NCBI RefSeq assembly: GCF_014651535.1 | Contig: NZ_BMXB01000002.1 | Coordinates: forward strand, 62,001-126,000 | Length of the DNA stretch: 64,000 nucleotides | Direction of reading: 5' to 3' | Origin: Salinimicrobium marinum | GTDB lineage: Bacteria; Bacteroidota; Bacteroidia; Flavobacteriales; Flavobacteriaceae | Part shown: positions 10,268 through 18,361 of the stretch, one piece after another | Layout: the number at the start of each line of letters is the position of its first letter | How positions within the stretch are numbered: the stretch's first letter is position 1 | Position numbers and translations under genes: made by a program | The notes under the pieces: model-generated | What the model saw: the letters and a program-made list of their open reading frames with translations, nothing else | The model's database searches: none | What the model was told of the DNA's origin: nothing

Positions 10268-11484
10268 AAAACTGGTGGAGAAATGTAGGGCCGGGAGTTT
10301 TGGTCTCTGCAGCATTTATTGGCCCGGGAACGGTTACTGTCTGCACGCTTGCCGGAGTTAATTATGGATACGAGTTGCTTTGGGCTTTGTTGCTTTCTGT
10401 TCTTGCTTGTATTGTTTTACAGGAAATGTCGGCTCGTCTCGGCATCATTTCTCAAAAAGGTTTAAGTGACTCCATTCGGGAGGAAATAAAAAATCCGATA
10501 CTCAGAATTTTAAGTGTCGTTTTGGTATTATCTGCTATTGTGGTTGGTAATGCTGCCTATGAAGCAGGTAATATTACAGGAGCAGTATTAGGTGTAACAG
10601 CTGTAGCAGCGCCGCTGGAAATACCTGTTGGAGCTTTTCAGCTTAATCTATGGAGTGTTTTCATAGGAGCTGTAGCTTTTGCTATTCTTGCTTTAGGAAA
10701 TTATAAGGCATTGGAAAAAATTTTTACAGGGCTGGTGATCATGATGAGCCTGTCATTTTTAATTACTGCTTTTCTGGTAAAGCCCAATTTTTCAGAAATC
10801 TTGAAAGGGCTTTTTATTCCTTCAACAGGATCTGCAGGGCTGCTTACGGTGATGGCGCTGGTGGGCACCACGGTAGTTCCTTATAATTTATTTTTGCATG
10901 CTTCTTTGGTAAGTGAAAAATGGAAGGATCCCTCTCAATTAAATATTGCCAGGAAAGAACTGGTAACAGCGATTCTATTGGGAGGTGCCGTATCAATGGC
11001 TATTGTAGTTTGTGCAGCGGCTCCAGCATTTACAAATAAGGTCACTTCTGCATCAGATCTTGCAGTGGGACTACAGCCATTGTTTGGCCGTTTCGCGACC
11101 TGGTTTATTGCTGTTGGTCTGCTGGCAGCAGGAATTACCTCTTCCATTACAGCTCCACTTGCAGCAGCTTATGTGGTAAAAGGCTGTTTCGGCTGGGAAA
11201 AAGGATTAAAATCCTTTAAATTTAAGGCCGTGTGGGCAGTGATTCTATGGGTAGGAGTATTCTTATCTTCTCTCCGGTTAAAGCCGATAGAAGTGATACA
11301 ATTTGCCCAGGTAGCCAATGCTTTGCTGTTGCCTGTTATAGCAATATTTCTGTTTTGGATAGTCAACCGGAGAGCCGTGATGGGAAAGCATTGTAATTCC
11401 TTGTTTCAAAACATTACCGGACTAATGGTGATTGGAATTACCATATTTTTAGGAGCAAGATCAATTTATACAGTGCTCCAGTAA
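10264..11484 (+). CDS. Nramp-family-like transporter without the metal-binding motifs (YcsG type)
   Basis: The 406-residue integral membrane protein has about eleven hydrophobic segments and overall Nramp/LeuT-type similarity. In metal-transporting Nramps TM1 carries DPGN and TM6 carries MPH. Here TM1 reads FIGPGTVTVCTLAG (Gly20-Pro-Gly-Thr23) and TM6 reads VVPYNLFLHASL, so the Asp, Asn, Met and His that hold the metal are all replaced. The start is GTG at 10264, overlapping the previous stop. pxpA follows after 17 nt. Bacillus subtilis has a comparable gene, ycsG, in its ycsF-kip (pxp) operon. Taken together this suggests transport of 5-oxoproline or a related organic solute rather than a divalent metal; that is an inference. 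Confidence 0.85.
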   Translation: MKNWWRNVGPGVLVSAAFIGPGTVTVCTLAGVNYGYELLWALLLSVLACIVLQEMSARLGIISQKGLSDSIREEIKNPILRILSVVLVLSAIVVGNAAYEAGNITGAVLGVTAVAAPLEIPVGAFQLNLWSVFIGAVAFAILALGNYKALEKIFTGLVIMMSLSFLITAFLVKPNFSEILKGLFIPSTGSAGLLTVMALVGTTVVPYNLFLHASLVSEKWKDPSQLNIARKELVTAILLGGAVSMAIVVCAAAPAFTNKVTSASDLAVGLQPLFGRFATWFIAVGLLAAGITSSITAPLAAAYVVKGCFGWEKGLKSFKFKAVWAVILWVGVFLSSLRLKPIEVIQFAQVANALLLPVIAIFLFWIVNRRAVMGKHCNSLFQNITGLMVIGITIFLGARSIYTVLQ

Positions 11485-11501
11485 CATTAAAAATTTTTAA
11501 A

Positions 11502-12239
11502 ATGGATACAATACATATTAATTGTGACCTGGGGGAAGGAGGAGAGTATGATGCACAACTAATGCCGCATATTTCTGCCTGTAATATTGCCTGCGGTGGT
11601 CACGCCGGAAATCTGGAAACCATGAGAGAAACGGTCGAACTGGCCATGGAACACAAGGTGGAAATGGGGGCACATCCATCGTATCCCGATAAAGATAACT
11701 TTGGAAGAAAATCTATAAAGATTTCTGCTGAAGAATTACAAAGATCTTTAGTGGCACAGATTTTAAGCCTGAAACAAATTACTGAAGCGGTCGGCGGAAA
11801 ATTGATCCATATTAAACCTCATGGGGCGCTTTATAGTGATGCCGTAAAAGATGAAAAAACTGCTGAAGTTATCATTAATTCCATTCTGGAGTTTGAAGAA
11901 AATTTCTTTCTATTTGTACCTCCAAAATCCGTGATTTCTGAAATGGCAAAAGGAAAAATCAAAGTGGTATATGAAGCTTTTGCAGATAGAAATTACAACG
12001 AAGATTACAGCCTGGTTTCCCGTCAGGATCCACATGCTTTGATCATTAAAAAAGAAGCGGTTTTTAACCACCTTTACACCATGTTCCACGAGAAGAAAAT
12101 CTCCTGTGCAAGTGGTGGGAAAATAGCCTGTAATGCAAGCACTTTTTGCCTGCATAGCGACACGCCAGATTCTGTTGAGATTCTTAAATATCTAGAGAAG
12201 GAATTAGCTGCTGAAAATGTAAAAATACAGAACACGTGA
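11502..12239 (+). CDS. pxpA: 5-oxoprolinase subunit A (LamB/YcsF family)
   Basis: The 245-residue protein shows the LamB/YcsF signature at its start (HINCDLGEG, then SACNIACGGHAGN) and GAHPSYPDKDNFGRK and HIKPHGALYSDA further on. PxpA works with the PxpB-PxpC complex to open 5-oxo-L-proline (pyroglutamate) to L-glutamate at the cost of ATP in the cytoplasm. The two partner genes follow directly, with the pxpB start codon overlapping the pxpA stop. Length and motifs are normal for the family. Confidence 0.95.
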   Translation: MDTIHINCDLGEGGEYDAQLMPHISACNIACGGHAGNLETMRETVELAMEHKVEMGAHPSYPDKDNFGRKSIKISAEELQRSLVAQILSLKQITEAVGGKLIHIKPHGALYSDAVKDEKTAEVIINSILEFEENFFLFVPPKSVISEMAKGKIKVVYEAFADRNYNEDYSLVSRQDPHALIIKKEAVFNHLYTMFHEKKISCASGGKIACNASTFCLHSDTPDSVEILKYLEKELAAENVKIQNT

Positions 12240-12970
12240 AACCTCAATTTCCGAAGATATCTTTAATGGGAGAGCGCTCCATTCTTATTGAATTCGAGCC
12301 GGAAATCAGGGAAAATCTGTTGGAAAGAATCCTAATTTACAAAGAAGTAATTGAAAGGGATATAGTTAAATTAAAAGGTGAAGTGATTAACACATATAAT
12401 TCATTATTAATTACTTATGAGTACGCTATAGAAAATGCCTATGAAGAGTTTTTAACTTTGGAAAAGCTCTTCCAGCAGGTAAATATAGAAAAAAAGCTCA
12501 TCCCACGCCTTTTTCATGTTCCTGTATGCTATGATAGAGAATTCGGGCTCGATCTTGAGCTGATTTCAAAGCAGAAATATCTTGCAGAAAAAGAAATTAT
12601 AAGCATACATTCTTCTCCAATCTATACGGTTTATTTTACCGGATTTTTGCCCGGATTTTTATACCTGGGGGGGTTGGATAAAAGGCTTCATATTTCCCGT
12701 AAAAATGAACCTCGGTTGGAGGTGAGAAAAGGGGCTGTTGGAATAGGTGAAAAACAGACCGGAATTTATCCAAAATCCAGTCCCGGTGGATGGCAGATTA
12801 TTGGGAATTCCCCCGTTCAAATTTTTAATAAATATGAAGATCCACCATGCGAAATTTCAGCCGGGGATAAGCTGAAATTCTTCCCTGTTTCAAAAGAGGA
12901 ATTTTACGAGATTTCAGAAGTAGTAGAAGTCGGAAAATATGAGCTAAAAAGTGAGATTTATGAAAGCTGA
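12236..12970 (+). CDS. pxpB: 5-oxoprolinase subunit B (KipI family)
   Basis: The 244-residue protein starts at GTG 12236, overlapping the pxpA stop (GTGA). It has the KipI/allophanate hydrolase subunit 1 fold: ISLMGERSILIEF at the N-terminus, VPVCYDREFGLDL near residue 95, and the conserved VYFTGFLPGFLYLGGL with GGWQIIGNSPVQIF in the cyclophilin-like C-terminal half. PxpB and PxpC together phosphorylate 5-oxoproline. In Bacillus, KipI was first described as an inhibitor of the sporulation kinase KinA; that role is not expected here. The end overlaps pxpC. Confidence 0.93.
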   Translation: MKPQFPKISLMGERSILIEFEPEIRENLLERILIYKEVIERDIVKLKGEVINTYNSLLITYEYAIENAYEEFLTLEKLFQQVNIEKKLIPRLFHVPVCYDREFGLDLELISKQKYLAEKEIISIHSSPIYTVYFTGFLPGFLYLGGLDKRLHISRKNEPRLEVRKGAVGIGEKQTGIYPKSSPGGWQIIGNSPVQIFNKYEDPPCEISAGDKLKFFPVSKEEFYEISEVVEVGKYELKSEIYES

Positions 12971-13823
12971 AATTGAAGTCACTCGTCCCGGACTTTTTTC
13001 CACTATTCAGGATATGGGCAGGAGAGGATACTTAAGATATGGAGTCCCTGTAAGCGGAGTTATGGATCAATATGCGGCTAAGATTGGAAATTTATTGCTA
13101 CAAAATCCGGCAGATGCTGCCGTTCTTGAAATGACGCTTATTGGACCAACAATGATTTTTCACGGCTCCGCAAAGATTGCTATAAGTGGTGCAGATTTTT
13201 CACCTCAAGTGAATAAAGCTCCTGTTTCTAATAATGCTGTTATTATTATAAACCCGGGAGACGAACTTTCCTTTGGCAGGCGAATTTTTGGATGCAGGAC
13301 GTATTTAGCTGTTTCAGGCGGCTTTCAAACAGAAAACCCACTTGATAGCCAAAGTTGGTATGAAGGTGTGACTGCTCAGTCAAAATTGGAGAGAGGGGAT
13401 AATATACCTTTTAACAGTGCTGAAGATGCTGCTTTGGAAACCCAAACAGCAGTAAAGGTAGAATCTGGTTATATGGAGCAGTCAGAAATTGCTGCTTTTC
13501 CGGGGCCTGAGTATCATTTGCTATCCAAAGAAGAACAAGAAATATTATTGAACTTTCAATTTTCTGTCGGAAAAAATGCCAACCGAATGGCTATCCAGCT
13601 GAAAGAGGAATTTGAAAATACCCTTGCCCCAATTCTAACAGGTCCCGTCCTGCCCGGAACTGTTCAGTTGACTCCTTCAGGAAGATTGATTATTTTAATG
13701 AGAGATTGCCAGACAACCGGCGGATATCCGCGGGTACTACAAATTAGTGAGGAAGGAATGAATGTGCTGGCTCAGAAAGTAATGGGAGATAAACTTCAGT
13801 TTAATTTAAAAATCCATCAGTAG
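12960..13823 (+). CDS. pxpC: 5-oxoprolinase subunit C (KipA family)
   Basis: The 287-residue protein begins IEVTRPGLFSTIQDMGR, the standard start of KipA/biotin-dependent carboxyltransferase-like proteins, and continues with YGVPVSGVMDQYAA and later TSFD-like and PVLPGTVQLTPSG motifs. I place the start at ATG 12960, which overlaps the end of pxpB by 11 nt; a GTG at 12951 would add three residues. It completes the PxpABC 5-oxoprolinase. No peptidase for pyroglutamyl peptides is adjacent. The gene ends before a structured region without other genes. Confidence 0.93.
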   Translation: MKAEIEVTRPGLFSTIQDMGRRGYLRYGVPVSGVMDQYAAKIGNLLLQNPADAAVLEMTLIGPTMIFHGSAKIAISGADFSPQVNKAPVSNNAVIIINPGDELSFGRRIFGCRTYLAVSGGFQTENPLDSQSWYEGVTAQSKLERGDNIPFNSAEDAALETQTAVKVESGYMEQSEIAAFPGPEYHLLSKEEQEILLNFQFSVGKNANRMAIQLKEEFENTLAPILTGPVLPGTVQLTPSGRLIILMRDCQTTGGYPRVLQISEEGMNVLAQKVMGDKLQFNLKIHQ

Positions 13824-13833
13824 GATTAATATA

Positions 13834-13909
13834 AAAAAAGTGCCGGACCTGCATTAATAAACCAACTTACCCTACTTCATTGGCTTTTACAGATAACCGA
13901 CACTTTTTG
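13834..13909 (+). terminator. Long imperfect inverted repeat after pxpC, possible terminator
   Basis: AAAAAAGTGCCGG (13834-13846) pairs with CCGACACTTTTT (13897-13908) with one mismatch, closing a loop of about 50 nt that also contains TTTT-rich sequence. It starts 10 nt after pxpC and ends in a T run. The long loop makes it an unusual terminator; a processed RNA structure is the alternative. Confidence 0.45.
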
Positions 13910-14068
13910 TTTCCCCTTAATTAATAATCAAATATACTTCGACACCAATCTCTTTACAAGGGGAAAATTCCCCTTTTTAAGTAACAACAAATTTCACCTC
14001 ACTTATTTTTATACTTTTATCTTCAAATATTTCAAAATATATATTAAATCTCTAAAATTTAACTCCGT

Positions 14069-14452
14069 ATGAAACCTAAAAAATGCATTTCAGTAGAAGA
14101 AGCTCGTAATCAACAGAACGAATGGGTAAGAACCAGAGGAAAAGATATCGAAAGGGGAGAAGGTTATGAAGATACCCGGGAATTCTGGTACAGTCTCGAT
14201 GAGTTACAGGAGTATTTGGATTATGTGAGGGAAAAATCTGCAGAACAGGGTGTAAAAAAACCGGGAATACGTTTTTATTTAGGAGCTTATCCCAAAGGCG
14301 AAAACAAGAAAAGTTATTCTACTATTTTTCTTGCAGCAACAAAAGAGAAAGAAAATAAGGATGTTGAAGATGAAGAAGGGCAGAATGAGAATAACTATGA
14401 AATAGAACCTATGAATACTATTACCAGTGGAATGCCACCAAAAATCTACTAA
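14069..14452 (+). CDS. Hypothetical 127-residue acidic cytoplasmic protein
   Basis: I do not recognise the family. The protein has no signal peptide or membrane segment. Residues 1-90 look globular with a mixed alpha/beta pattern (helix around SLDELQEYLDYVREKSAEQG, strands IRFYLGAYP and STIFLAAT). The last 35 residues are strongly acidic and low in complexity (KEKENKDVEDEEGQNENN), probably disordered. Its TAA stop overlaps the ATG of the next gene (TAATG), so it is translationally coupled to a seven-helix membrane protein that in turn precedes a histidine kinase and a regulator. A part in that signalling unit is inferred from position only. Confidence 0.75.
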   Translation: MKPKKCISVEEARNQQNEWVRTRGKDIERGEGYEDTREFWYSLDELQEYLDYVREKSAEQGVKKPGIRFYLGAYPKGENKKSYSTIFLAATKEKENKDVEDEEGQNENNYEIEPMNTITSGMPPKIY

Positions 14453-15159
14453 TGCAGAGCTTTAGATTTTTAGTCTATTTATTGGAAGCTGTGGCTGCTG
14501 TAGCCGGATTTTATTATCTCCTTAAAAAACCCGAAAACAAACCGGTTCGCAATTTTGTCTACTTTCTATTATTCACTTTTTTTATTGAGACTATAGGGCA
14601 TATCCCGTTGATTATTTACCGGAATGAAAGCCTGTATTTTTTAAAAAACACTTTTTTGGGTAATAATTACTGGTTATTTAACCCCTATTTAATTCTGAAT
14701 TTTCTGGTGTATGTGAGTTTTTTTAAGTGGAACCTTAGTAGGAAACATTTTGTGAAAATCCTGAATATTAGTTTGTCAGTATATCTTTTGGTTACTGTGC
14801 TGAATCTTTTATTTACAGACGTATTTTTCGTAACTAATTCTGCGCTCACCTATTTAGGTGGCACCCTTTTACTTCTAGTGGCTATTTTCATGTATTATTA
14901 CGAATTGCTTACCAGTTCAAGAATCCTGGAAATAAAGAGGGAGGTTAGTTTCTATATATCTGTAGGGGCTTTGTTTTTTTATCTTATAGTTTCTCCGGTA
15001 TTTATTTATTTTAGATATTTCAATACCCAGAGTCCCGGTTTTGTGCAGCTAAGTACGTACATAATGATAGCAGCCAATATTTTTATGTATACTTGCTTTA
15101 CTTTTGGTTTTATATTATGCTCGCGGAAGAAGAACTTGTCCTCATTATATACTTTGTAG
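14452..15159 (+). CDS. Seven-helix integral membrane protein, probable sensor partner of the adjacent kinase
   Basis: The 235-residue protein has seven likely membrane helices, roughly at residues 5-23, 35-55, 70-92, 103-122, 130-150, 166-187 and 198-223, with short loops and a charged C-terminal SRKKNL. No enzyme motif is visible, and I cannot name the family. It overlaps the previous stop by one base, and its end overlaps the start of the histidine kinase by 43 nt. The kinase itself has one membrane helix and no input domain, so this protein is the natural candidate for the sensing part. Function remains unproven. Confidence 0.75.
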   Translation: MQSFRFLVYLLEAVAAVAGFYYLLKKPENKPVRNFVYFLLFTFFIETIGHIPLIIYRNESLYFLKNTFLGNNYWLFNPYLILNFLVYVSFFKWNLSRKHFVKILNISLSVYLLVTVLNLLFTDVFFVTNSALTYLGGTLLLLVAIFMYYYELLTSSRILEIKREVSFYISVGALFFYLIVSPVFIYFRYFNTQSPGFVQLSTYIMIAANIFMYTCFTFGFILCSRKKNLSSLYTL

Positions 15160-15899
15160 CAGTTATTGTAATGCTCACTGGCGTTGCTATCATTTTCTTT
15201 ATCACATTTCAAAAAAGGAAAAATAAATTCCTTTTTGAAAAATTTGAAGCAGAAAAGCGTTTCGAAAATGAAATTATTAAGTCGAGGATAGAAATACAAG
15301 AACAGACCCTGAAAAACATTAGCTGGGAATTGCACGATAATATTGGACAGTTACTTTCTGTGGCTAACATGCAGCTAAATATGCTCTCCCGTTCGAAAGG
15401 GAATGAAACTACAGAGGTAAATGAGATCCGGGAAATCGTCGCTACTTCCCTGCAGGAAGTGAGGTCTCTATCAAAATCCCTGAATAATGAAGTGATAGAT
15501 TATGTTGGCCTGGAAGAATCTGTAAGAAATGAAATTGTTCGTTTTAACCGCATTAATGTAGTTAAAGCAACATTTAAGTCAGCAGGAGAAGCTTTTGAAG
15601 TTTCCCCTAAAGATGCTATCATTCTTTTCAGGATCTTGCAGGAGACGTTCTCAAACATTCTAAAACACGCCAAAGCTCAGAAACTGGAGGTGGGGTTCAT
15701 TTATAAAGAAGATGTGCTGCAAATACATGTTAGGGAGAACGGGAAGGGCTTTGATCCTGAAAAGGTGCAAAAAAACTCCGGGCTCATAAATATGAAAAGC
15801 AGGGCAAAACTTATCAATACAGATTTTAATCTTGATTCTTCTGAAGGTAATGGATCTTTATTAACTTTACTATATCCAAAAAAGCAGTTTGATGAGTGA
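15117..15899 (+). CDS. Sensor histidine kinase, NarL-type partner (HisKA_3/HATPase_c)
   Basis: With the start at ATG 15117 the protein has 260 residues; a TTG at 15093 would add eight. One membrane helix (about 8-31) is followed by a coiled coil and the HisKA_3 segment NISWELHDNIGQLLS, with the phosphorylated His73. The ATPase domain has the N box (LQETFSNILKHAK) and a G1 box HVRENGKGFDP. In G1 the usual Asp of D-x-G-x-G is Glu. SGLINMKSRAKLI forms the second G box. No extracytoplasmic sensor domain exists. The response regulator gene overlaps its stop by eight bases, so the two form a cognate pair. Confidence 0.92.
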   Translation: MLAEEELVLIIYFVAVIVMLTGVAIIFFITFQKRKNKFLFEKFEAEKRFENEIIKSRIEIQEQTLKNISWELHDNIGQLLSVANMQLNMLSRSKGNETTEVNEIREIVATSLQEVRSLSKSLNNEVIDYVGLEESVRNEIVRFNRINVVKATFKSAGEAFEVSPKDAIILFRILQETFSNILKHAKAQKLEVGFIYKEDVLQIHVRENGKGFDPEKVQKNSGLINMKSRAKLINTDFNLDSSEGNGSLLTLLYPKKQFDE

Positions 15900-16521
15900 A
15901 AAAATACTTGTTGTAGATGACCATATTCTCTTTTCCCAATCTTTAAAAGGATTAATTAATTCCCTTCAGGATTTTGAAGTCCTGGACGTCCTTAAAAACG
16001 GACAGGAACTGGTGACATACTATGAAAGCAACAAGATTAAACCAGATATTGTGCTGCTGGATATCCGCATGCCTGTGATGGACGGCATAGAGACCATGGA
16101 ATGGTTTAAAGAAAACTTCCCCGATCAAAAAGTGCTCGCTTTAACCATGGAGCATGAAGAGGAGACCATCATAAAAATGCTGAAACTTGGCTGTAGAGGC
16201 TATCTTCTTAAAGATATCGATCCCGATGAATTCCGTTATGCCATGGAAACTGTTCTGCAAAGCGGTTATTATTACAGTAATGAAGTGGCAGAGGTTATAT
16301 TACATTCCGAAGATAAGAGAAAGGATCAATTCACTAAAAGAGAACTGGAATTTCTCCACCTGGTATGTTCCGAAAGGACGTATAAAGAAATTGCGGGGGA
16401 AATGAATCTTAGCCCCAAAACCATCGATGGTTACCGGGAGCAGCTGTTTGCAAAACTCAATGCTAAAAGTAGAACCGGGGTAGTGCTTTACGCTATAAAA
16501 AATAAAGTAGTAAGCATTTGA
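15892..16521 (+). CDS. LuxR/NarL-family response regulator
   Basis: The 209-residue protein starts at ATG 15892 inside the end of the kinase gene; a TTG one codon earlier is less likely. The receiver domain has the acidic pair in ILVVDDH, phospho-acceptor Asp57 in VLLDIRMPVMDG, the Thr in LALTMEHE and Lys in GYLLKDIDPDE. The C-terminal LuxR helix-turn-helix is TKRELEFLHLVCSERTYKEI followed by LSPKTIDGYREQLFAKL. It should bind DNA when phosphorylated by the preceding kinase. Targets are unknown; the operon itself or the GNAT-nitrilase gene downstream are possible. Confidence 0.95.
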   Translation: MSEKILVVDDHILFSQSLKGLINSLQDFEVLDVLKNGQELVTYYESNKIKPDIVLLDIRMPVMDGIETMEWFKENFPDQKVLALTMEHEEETIIKMLKLGCRGYLLKDIDPDEFRYAMETVLQSGYYYSNEVAEVILHSEDKRKDQFTKRELEFLHLVCSERTYKEIAGEMNLSPKTIDGYREQLFAKLNAKSRTGVVLYAIKNKVVSI

Positions 16522-16550
16522 ATCTTACCAGATTATTAACTGCTGCTGTA

Positions 16551-16582
16551 TTTCCAAAGAACGTGGCAAAGCGATATATTTG
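16551..16582 (+). promoter_or_regulatory. Candidate Bacteroidota promoter for the GNAT-nitrilase gene
   Basis: TATATTTG (16575-16582) fits TAnnTTTG exactly, and TTTC (16551-16554) lies 20 nt upstream in the place of the TTTG element. Transcription would begin near 16589. This excludes the TTG at 16580 as start codon and supports GTG at 16598. Confidence 0.5.
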
Positions 16583-16597
16583 CAGAAAAATTGCAGC

Positions 16598-18133
16598 GTG
16601 ATAGATTCAGCAAAAATAGAACTACGTTACTTAAGTGTAAAAGATTATAAGGAATTAAAGATCTCAATGATTGAGAGCTACGATTCCATGCCAGGCGAAT
16701 ACTGGAGTGAAGGGGAGATCAAAAACCTGATCAAGAAATTTCCCGAAGGTCAGTTATGTATCGTAATTGATGAGAAAATTGCCGGTTGTGCACTTTCCAT
16801 CATTGTAGATTATAACAAATTTGACGACAACCATACCTATTTACAGATCATAGGAGGAGAAACGTTCTCCACCCACACTAAAACCGGAGACGTTCTCTAC
16901 GGAATTGATGTTTTTATCCATCCTGAATACCGCGGAATGCGATTGGGCCGTCGGCTTTATGAAGCCAGAAAAGAGCTTTGTGAGCAGTTAAACCTGAAGG
17001 CCATTGTTTTTGGAGGAAGAATTCCCAATTATGGACAATATGCAGAGGAATTAACTCCGAAGAAATACATTGAAAAGGTAAAACTGAAGGAAATTCACGA
17101 TCCTGTGTTGTCTTTTCAGTTATCCAATGATTTCCACGTAAAAAAAGTAATCAAAGGATATTTGCCTGGCGATCATGAGAGCAAGGAATACGCTACTCTT
17201 ATGGAATGGAATAACATCTATTACACCAAACCCGACAAAATTTTTACTTCCCAAAAAACGGTAGTTAGGCTTGGGTTGGTGCAATGGCAGATGCGGCTTT
17301 TTAAGAATTTTGATGCCCTGGTGGCTCAAATAGAATTCTTTGTGGATGCGGTGAGTGATTATCAGAGTGATTTTATCCTCTTTCCGGAGTTGTTTAATGC
17401 GCCCTTAATGGCCGATTATAACCACCTGAATGAAGCTGAAGCTATCCGTTCCCTTGCATCTTATACAGATAGATTGCTCGAAACCTTCAGTGATTTCGCT
17501 ATTACATATAACATCAACATCATTACCGGAAGTATGCCCCAGATCATTGGAGAGCATATGTACAACGTAGGTTATTTGTGCAGAAGGGACGGTAGTTATG
17601 AGCGTTACGAGAAACTTCATATTACTCCGGCCGAAGAATCGGCGTGGGGAATGAAAGGCGGTACCAAGTTAAAAACTATGGATACCGACTGCGGAAAAAT
17701 CGGGGTATTGATATGTTATGATGTTGAATTTCCGGAGTTGCCACGGCTTCTGGCAGAACAGGAAATGAACATCCTTTTTGTTCCGTTTATGACAGATACT
17801 CAAAACGGATATTCAAGGGTGAGGCTCTGTGCGCAGGCCCGTGCAATTGAAAACGAATGTTACGTAGCAATTGCAGGTTCAGTTGGAAATCTTCCGAAGG
17901 TAAACAATATGGATATTCAATATGCTCAGAGTGCCGTTTTCACGCCTTCAGATTTCTCTTTTCCGGTGAATGGGATCAAAGCAGAAGCTACTCCAAACAC
18001 CGAAAGCACCTTACTGGTGGACGTAGACCTTGATCTTCTTAAAGAACTGCATAACTTCGGAAGTGTGCGTAATCTAAAAGACCGCCGCCTTGATTTGTAT
18101 AAACTAAAACTGAAGGGTAAAGACAACAATTAA
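16598..18133 (+). CDS. GNAT acetyltransferase fused to a carbon-nitrogen hydrolase (nitrilase family)
   Basis: The 511-residue protein joins two enzymes. The N-terminal GNAT domain (about 1-200) has the acetyl-CoA loop segment HPEYRGMRLGRRLYEARKEL and the LKAIVFGGRIPNY strand. The nitrilase domain (about 215-505) has the catalytic triad: Glu in LFPELFNAP, Lys in YEKLHITPAEES, and Cys in GVLICYDVEFPE. The start is GTG at 16598, chosen because an upstream -7 box overlaps the only earlier start (TTG). Fusions of this type are widespread in Bacteroidota, but I know of no assigned substrate. The Cys-containing domain should hydrolyse an amide; the GNAT part could acylate the product or the same substrate. 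It is monocistronic between the regulator gene and a terminator. Confidence 0.9.
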   Translation: MIDSAKIELRYLSVKDYKELKISMIESYDSMPGEYWSEGEIKNLIKKFPEGQLCIVIDEKIAGCALSIIVDYNKFDDNHTYLQIIGGETFSTHTKTGDVLYGIDVFIHPEYRGMRLGRRLYEARKELCEQLNLKAIVFGGRIPNYGQYAEELTPKKYIEKVKLKEIHDPVLSFQLSNDFHVKKVIKGYLPGDHESKEYATLMEWNNIYYTKPDKIFTSQKTVVRLGLVQWQMRLFKNFDALVAQIEFFVDAVSDYQSDFILFPELFNAPLMADYNHLNEAEAIRSLASYTDRLLETFSDFAITYNINIITGSMPQIIGEHMYNVGYLCRRDGSYERYEKLHITPAEESAWGMKGGTKLKTMDTDCGKIGVLICYDVEFPELPRLLAEQEMNILFVPFMTDTQNGYSRVRLCAQARAIENECYVAIAGSVGNLPKVNNMDIQYAQSAVFTPSDFSFPVNGIKAEATPNTESTLLVDVDLDLLKELHNFGSVRNLKDRRLDLYKLKLKGKDNN

Positions 18134-18150
18134 GCTCTTCCACCATTACT

Positions 18151-18190
18151 AAAAATGCGCTGTCTTATTGGATAGCGCATTTTTTTATTT
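18151..18190 (+). terminator. Intrinsic terminator after the GNAT-nitrilase gene
   Basis: AATGCGCT (18154-18161) and AGCGCATT (18174-18181) form an 8-bp stem with a 12-nt loop followed by TTTTTT. It lies 20 nt after the stop codon. Confidence 0.85.
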
Positions 18191-18361
18191 TCCGGTCTTT
18201 TGGAGTTTCAGCTGTCGTAAAAATAATTCCTTTAAAAAACTGAAAATCAGGTATGTAGTTTGTTAAAATGAAACTTAGCGATAATTCATCTTAATCATAT
18301 AGAAAGCCACGGAAATCTTAAGAAAGTAATTTTAAATAAAATTTAGAATGAAAACTTAAGA

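Noticed and set aside
10155-10361. 68-codon frame spanning the junction of the DUF2891 and Nramp-like genes
   Set aside because: It overlaps both real genes in another frame and has no features of its own.
16580-16597. TTG start for the GNAT-nitrilase gene
   Set aside because: The TTG is part of the TATATTTG promoter box at 16575-16582.
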